From positions 1 through 9,002 of the forward strand of contig DAIDTZ010000163.1 of assembly GCA_027456925.1 (NCBI GenBank): DNA of 9,002 nucleotides. The letters run 5' to 3'. This stretch comes from Nitrospirota bacterium. Lineage in GTDB: Bacteria; Nitrospirota; UBA9217. Numbering within the stretch: the first letter of the stretch is position 1; each line of letters starts with the position of its first letter. Under the pieces are notes generated by a model. The model did no database searches, was not told the origin of the DNA, and was given only the letters and a program-made list of their open reading frames with translations. Position numbers and translations under genes: made by a program. Shown one piece after another: positions 6,712-9,002 of the stretch.

Positions 6712-6824
6712 TTACAGAAAACTGCAAGCGGGTTATTGAGGGGAGGAACGGAAAAAATAATGCGATATAAGCGGAGTGCGCGATTGTTTGGGTGAACGAT
6801 TAAGGAGCATGCGAAGGCGCGGTG

Positions 6825-6864
6825 AAAAGCACGAGACAATCAGCGGGTGTCCTGATGCTTTTTT
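6825..6864. terminator. Hairpin with T tract, possible bidirectional terminator
   Basis: AAAAGCA (6825-6831) pairs with TGCTTTT (6856-6862), and inside it GACA (6835-6838) pairs with TGTC (6848-6851), separated by a small internal mismatch and a nine-base loop. The plus strand then has T6 (6859-6864); the minus strand has a shorter T4. On the minus strand it lies about 85 bases beyond the stop of the DUF4367-like gene, so it may end that unit. The stem is A/T-rich and thus not strong. Confidence 0.4.
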
Positions 6865-6948
6865 GATTGACGATGATTTTTTACGATGCAACAACAGGCG
6901 GTACTAAGATTGATTGTTCCCAGCCGATGCAATAATGCGGCGATGACG

Positions 6949-7473
6949 TCAGTGCAGCATGCTCTCCGAGATTCTGGTCAGTTCGAAGGGGCCTGATCTC
7001 ATGGTAACCGTTATGGCGCTGCCGCCCTCATGCCAGCTCATACGGCTGCAAGGCTCGCCGTTCCTGCACGTTCCCACCTGGAGCGCAGCCGTTCTTCCCT
7101 TCATGATATATCGCACCTGCTCGCTGACAGTCGTAAGAGCGATGTCCCTGTCGGTATTGAAGGGGCCTTCGGCCTGGGATATGGTCAGCACGGCCTCGTC
7201 AGAACCCGCGCGCTTGAACTCCATGACGCTTGCCAGAAAAGGCTTTCCCTGGGCAAGGATCTTGGACGGCGGCCAGCTTACCTGCTGAGGAAAATAGGAG
7301 GGCACGTAGATCATCTTCCCGGGCAGTGCGGCGCGGACCTCTTCGATGCTGTTATAGCGTCGGAGCGTTTCCTTCTGGAGAGCAAGGGGCGCCCAGTTCG
7401 CGAGAAGCAGGGCCGCGACGAGGATCGCGACAGCCGCGGCAAAGGCTGCGAGGCCCGACAGTTGTTTTTTCAT
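6949..7473 (-). CDS. Small exported or membrane-anchored protein, DUF4367-like
   Basis: A 174-residue protein: an N-terminal membrane segment or signal (about 8-28), then a soluble domain. The domain has the order seen in DUF4367-type proteins: a YVPSYFP stretch (57-63, like 'lPeGY'), a strand LTISQAEG (96-103), a central GRTAALQVG (126 region), an SWHEGGSAITVT strand and the closing ELTRISESM helix (164-172, like 'eLikIAeSi'). Two cysteines near 136 and 142 could form a disulfide in the periplasm. DUF4367 domains are often found on proteins linked to anti-sigma or cell-envelope sensing; no catalytic site is visible here. ATG at 7473 has AGGAGG six bases upstream; the GTG at 7476 is too close to that site. 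It follows the M56 protease by 17 bases, so the two are probably co-transcribed, and the protease may act on or be controlled by this partner (inference). Confidence 0.8.
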   Translation of the reverse strand: MKKQLSGLAAFAAAVAILVAALLLANWAPLALQKETLRRYNSIEEVRAALPGKMIYVPSYFPQQVSWPPSKILAQGKPFLASVMEFKRAGSDEAVLTISQAEGPFNTDRDIALTTVSEQVRYIMKGRTAALQVGTCRNGEPCSRMSWHEGGSAITVTMRSGPFELTRISESMLH

Positions 7474-7490
7474 CACCCACCTCCTGTAGG

Positions 7491-8483
7491 TCAGACGATC
7501 AGGTAGTTCAAGAGCATGACGGCCGAGAGCGTCAGCACAAAGGGAGCGAGAGGGCCTGGCTCCGGACCCGTCTGTTCCGTCTCAAGCCTGGCGATCCTGC
7601 TTTCCAGGTGCAGATTATGACCGTATTCCTCAAGGGACATGTTCGCTGACGAGGACTGCAACGAAGACAGCACGCGCTTCTTATCCGGTTTCTGGTAAAA
7701 ATTCTTCAGAGCACGGGCAAGCGCCCCGCGGTCGCCCGTCAGTTTGACGGCGATATCATCGCAGATTTTTTCCTCGTCCCTGACCGCCCTCCGGTATTTT
7801 ACCAGGACGACGGGGTTGAAGAACTGGACGATACGGAAGAGGAACAGCGCGACAAGCAGCGGACGCCTGCTCCGGGCGATGTGGGCCATTTCGTGAGCGA
7901 TCGCCGCCCGCAGCTCTTCGCTTGAAAGCATCCGGGTGAGCCCGGAGGACAGATAAATGACCGCCTCCCGGCCCGTTGCCGAGAACAGGAACGGCTCGTC
8001 CTCGCCGATGAGTATGACCTCGGGCTTCCGGATCGCCAGGACCTTTGCCGTGTCCTGGACAAACGTGCCCGCATCAAAATGGGTCCCTTCGTCTACAGAG
8101 TGCTTTGGCGTCATGGTATGACGGAGAACGGGGATCAGTTCCTGTAAGAGAAACACGAGGCTCGTTGCTCCCAGCATCACGAAGAACAGCACGCCCACGG
8201 GGACGCCCCACCCGAGCTCGAGGGTGAGCCACCTGCTGCTGTCAAAGAGGGCCTCCATCCTGAAGAAAACGGAACTTCTGGCGGGGTTGATCAACTGGTA
8301 GAGGGGAAAGGAAAAAATCGGGAAGAGGATGACGATGAGACGGAAGCGCTGCCTGATCAGCGGACTGTAGATCTTCCACGCCTTGAGGGCGCGGTCGACG
8401 AGCACCGCCGCAACGAGGGAATGGCAGAACGACTGGACCACATACATGCCCACAGAAGTATTGATGAAGGTTGATATGCTCAT
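7491..8483 (-). CDS. M56 (BlaR1/MecR1-type) membrane zinc metalloprotease
   Basis: A 330-residue membrane protein with helices at about 10-30, 45-65, 90-114, a pair or hairpin at 198-210 next to the active site, and one at the C-terminus (312-329). The zinc motif HEMAH is at 187-191, and the downstream EKICDDIA (218-225) gives the third ligand E218, as in the M56/M48 families. A segment of about 120-180 is the cytosolic strand region preceding the zinc helix (LSSEELRAAIAHEMAH). A coiled stretch (about 270-305) precedes the last helix. It lacks the C-terminal penicillin-binding sensor domain of BlaR1, and no BlaI/MecI repressor gene is adjacent. ATG at 8483 has only a weak GAGG close by. A TATAAT promoter lies upstream at 8552-8557. 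The likely role is regulated proteolysis of a membrane or regulatory protein; the substrate is unknown, the co-transcribed DUF4367-like protein being a candidate partner. Confidence 0.88.
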   Translation of the reverse strand: MSISTFINTSVGMYVVQSFCHSLVAAVLVDRALKAWKIYSPLIRQRFRLIVILFPIFSFPLYQLINPARSSVFFRMEALFDSSRWLTLELGWGVPVGVLFFVMLGATSLVFLLQELIPVLRHTMTPKHSVDEGTHFDAGTFVQDTAKVLAIRKPEVILIGEDEPFLFSATGREAVIYLSSGLTRMLSSEELRAAIAHEMAHIARSRRPLLVALFLFRIVQFFNPVVLVKYRRAVRDEEKICDDIAVKLTGDRGALARALKNFYQKPDKKRVLSSLQSSSANMSLEEYGHNLHLESRIARLETEQTGPEPGPLAPFVLTLSAVMLLNYLIV

Positions 8484-8551
8484 ACCTCACAGACAGGAAG
8501 CAGATCAGAGGTCGCGGCGCCGGAGGACGTCCGCGGAACAGAACCAGTAAA

Positions 8552-8581
8552 ATTATACCGAAATCAGGCTGGAGTTGCCAG
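8552..8581 (-). promoter_or_regulatory. Candidate sigma-70-type promoter of the protease unit
   Basis: Minus-strand CTGGCA (four of six to TTGACA, at 8581-8576) and a perfect TATAAT (8557-8552) are 18 bases apart. The predicted start near 8545 leaves a leader of about 60 bases before ATG 8483. Confidence 0.55.
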
Positions 8582-8650
8582 ACAAAGATTGCTGCTCGAA
8601 AGCTGAAGCTTTGCCGTGAGAATCATGATGAAAAGGCGACGCATTTGCAC

Positions 8651-8656
8651 TATAAT
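8651..8656 (+). promoter_or_regulatory. Candidate -10 box of the Nudix gene
   Basis: Perfect TATAAT on the plus strand, about 46 bases before the Nudix reading frame's proposed start; transcription would begin near 8663. No clear -35 at 16-18 bases upstream. It is back to back with the protease promoter about 95 bases away. Confidence 0.4.
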
Positions 8657-8692
8657 GATCATGTTTAAAATGAGGACGCATCTACGCAGCAC

Positions 8693-8697
8693 GGAGG
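8693..8697 (+). promoter_or_regulatory. Ribosome binding site supporting an ACG start
   Basis: GGAGG followed by AAAT and then ACG GAA CTT. It is the only ribosome site in front of the Nudix frame, and the first codon at a usable distance is ACG, with no ATG, GTG or TTG in frame between the upstream TAA (8666-8668) and the conserved domain start. Confidence 0.5.
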
Positions 8698-8701
8698 AAA
8701 T

Positions 8702-9002
8702 ACGGAACTTTTCGATGTTCTGGATAGCAGAGGCATAAAGACCGGCGAAGTCATTGCGCGCGATGAGGCGCACAGGACCGGTGCCTGGCACGGGGCATTC
8801 CACTGCCTCATCATCGGGCAGCGGCAAGGAAGAAACTACGCGCTTTTTCAGAAACGATCAGCAACAAAAAAGATCGCTCCGGGGAAATTCGACGTGAGCG
8901 TGGGCGGACATTACGCCAGCGGCGAAGACGCCGGCGTTGCCGGGCCGCGCGAAATCAAGGAGGAACTGGGGCTCGAAGTGTCGTTCTCCGACCTTGTCCC
9001 GC
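8702..9002 (+). CDS. Nudix hydrolase, Idi/YfcD-like, N-terminal part with apparent ACG start
   Basis: About 100 codons are visible before the right edge. The frame opens with ELFDVLDSRGIKTGE and RDEAHRTGAWHGAFHCLII, the N-terminal pattern of the isopentenyl-diphosphate isomerase-like/YfcD group of Nudix proteins. A complete Nudix box follows: G-HYASG-E-(7)-REIKEELGL fits GX5EX7REUXEEXGU exactly, so the metal-binding glutamates are present. These enzymes cleave a nucleoside diphosphate or related diphosphate, or isomerise isopentenyl diphosphate; which one cannot be said from this fragment. The family normally starts just before ELFDVLD, where this gene has ACG rather than ATG, preceded by GGAGG. 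The next in-frame start-like codon (CTG 8720) would cut off conserved residues. The rest of the gene is outside the window. Confidence 0.82.

Larger units (their letters stand above)
6602..6948. other. Non-coding stretch between the cytochrome operon and the M56 protease unit
   Basis: These 347 bases hold no convincing gene. They are visibly richer in A+T than the flanking genes, as expected for a regulatory region. Listed separately are a palindrome/half-site cluster, a candidate operon -10, a candidate plus-strand -10 and a hairpin with a T tract. I see no tRNA, CRISPR, transposon end or recognisable riboswitch. The part at 6865-6948 shows nothing beyond short A/T runs. Confidence 0.7.

Noticed and set aside
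6760..6795. Eleven-codon plus-strand frame in the intergenic region
   Set aside because: The nearest GGGAGG (6741-6746) is 13 bases from its ATG, too far; no amino-acid run suggesting an attenuator.
6756..6939. Direct repeat AATAATGCG at 6756-6764 and 6931-6939
   Set aside because: Nine bases in two copies, with no extension or further copies, is within chance for this stretch.
6602..6948. FNR-type or sigma-54 sites upstream of the cytochrome operon
   Set aside because: Searched by eye on both strands: no TTGAT-N4-ATCAA, and no GG-N10-GC pair in a TGGCAC/TTGC context.
8564..8827. Minus-strand open frame of 87 codons
   Set aside because: Antisense to the Nudix N-terminus and spanning both candidate promoters; no homology pattern.
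1..9002. tRNA, rRNA, CRISPR array, transposase or insertion-sequence ends
   Set aside because: None seen by inspection on either strand.

Overview
The window looks like chromosomal DNA of a Gram-negative, GC-rich bacterium that respires anaerobically or at low oxygen and carries many multihaem c-type cytochromes. A Nitrospirota or Desulfobacterota (Geobacter/Desulfovibrio-like) source fits best. This rests on gene content (a 13-CXXCH cytochrome, a cytochrome c3-like protein, a Tat-exported four-cluster ferredoxin and an NrfD membrane subunit). No taxonomic marker is present, so the placement is an inference.

Layout. Almost everything is on the minus strand. From about 6620 down to the left edge runs one tightly packed apparent operon, read right to left: small membrane protein A (6592-6251), its partial paralogue, small membrane protein B (6160-5735), exported c3-like cytochrome (5693-5226), HybA/HmcB-like Tat ferredoxin (5181-4180), NrfD/HybB/HmcC-like integral membrane protein (4183-2945), 13-haem cytochrome c with a C-terminal anchor (2793-1357), di-haem cytochrome b (1332-571) and the first part of a membrane sensor protein (522 to the edge). 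Gaps are about 20-50 bases, with one ATGA overlap and one 151-base gap.

Right of this lies a 347-base non-coding stretch (6602-6948). It holds a perfect 14-base palindrome within a cluster of four TATTC/GAATA half-sites, a candidate extended -10 for the operon, a candidate divergent promoter and a hairpin followed by six T. Next come a two-gene minus-strand unit, an M56 (BlaR1-type) membrane metalloprotease (8483-7491) and a small exported DUF4367-like protein (7473-6949). A divergent intergenic region carries -10 elements on both strands. At the right edge is a plus-strand Nudix hydrolase gene that appears to start with ACG.

How the genes work together (inference). NrfD plus the cytochrome b would exchange electrons with the (mena)quinone pool in the membrane. 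The four [4Fe-4S] clusters of the ferredoxin and the 13 + 4-5 haems would pass electrons in the periplasm. Subunit types parallel the Hmc complex of Desulfovibrio and the Cbc complexes of Geobacter, but the set and order here, with two related small membrane proteins leading the operon, is not one I recognise as a named complex. No outer-membrane porin, terminal reductase or catalytic molybdopterin subunit is visible, so direction of electron flow and final partner are unknown. The sensor gene at the end of the operon could report on the same respiratory state, much as regulatory genes follow the hmc operon.
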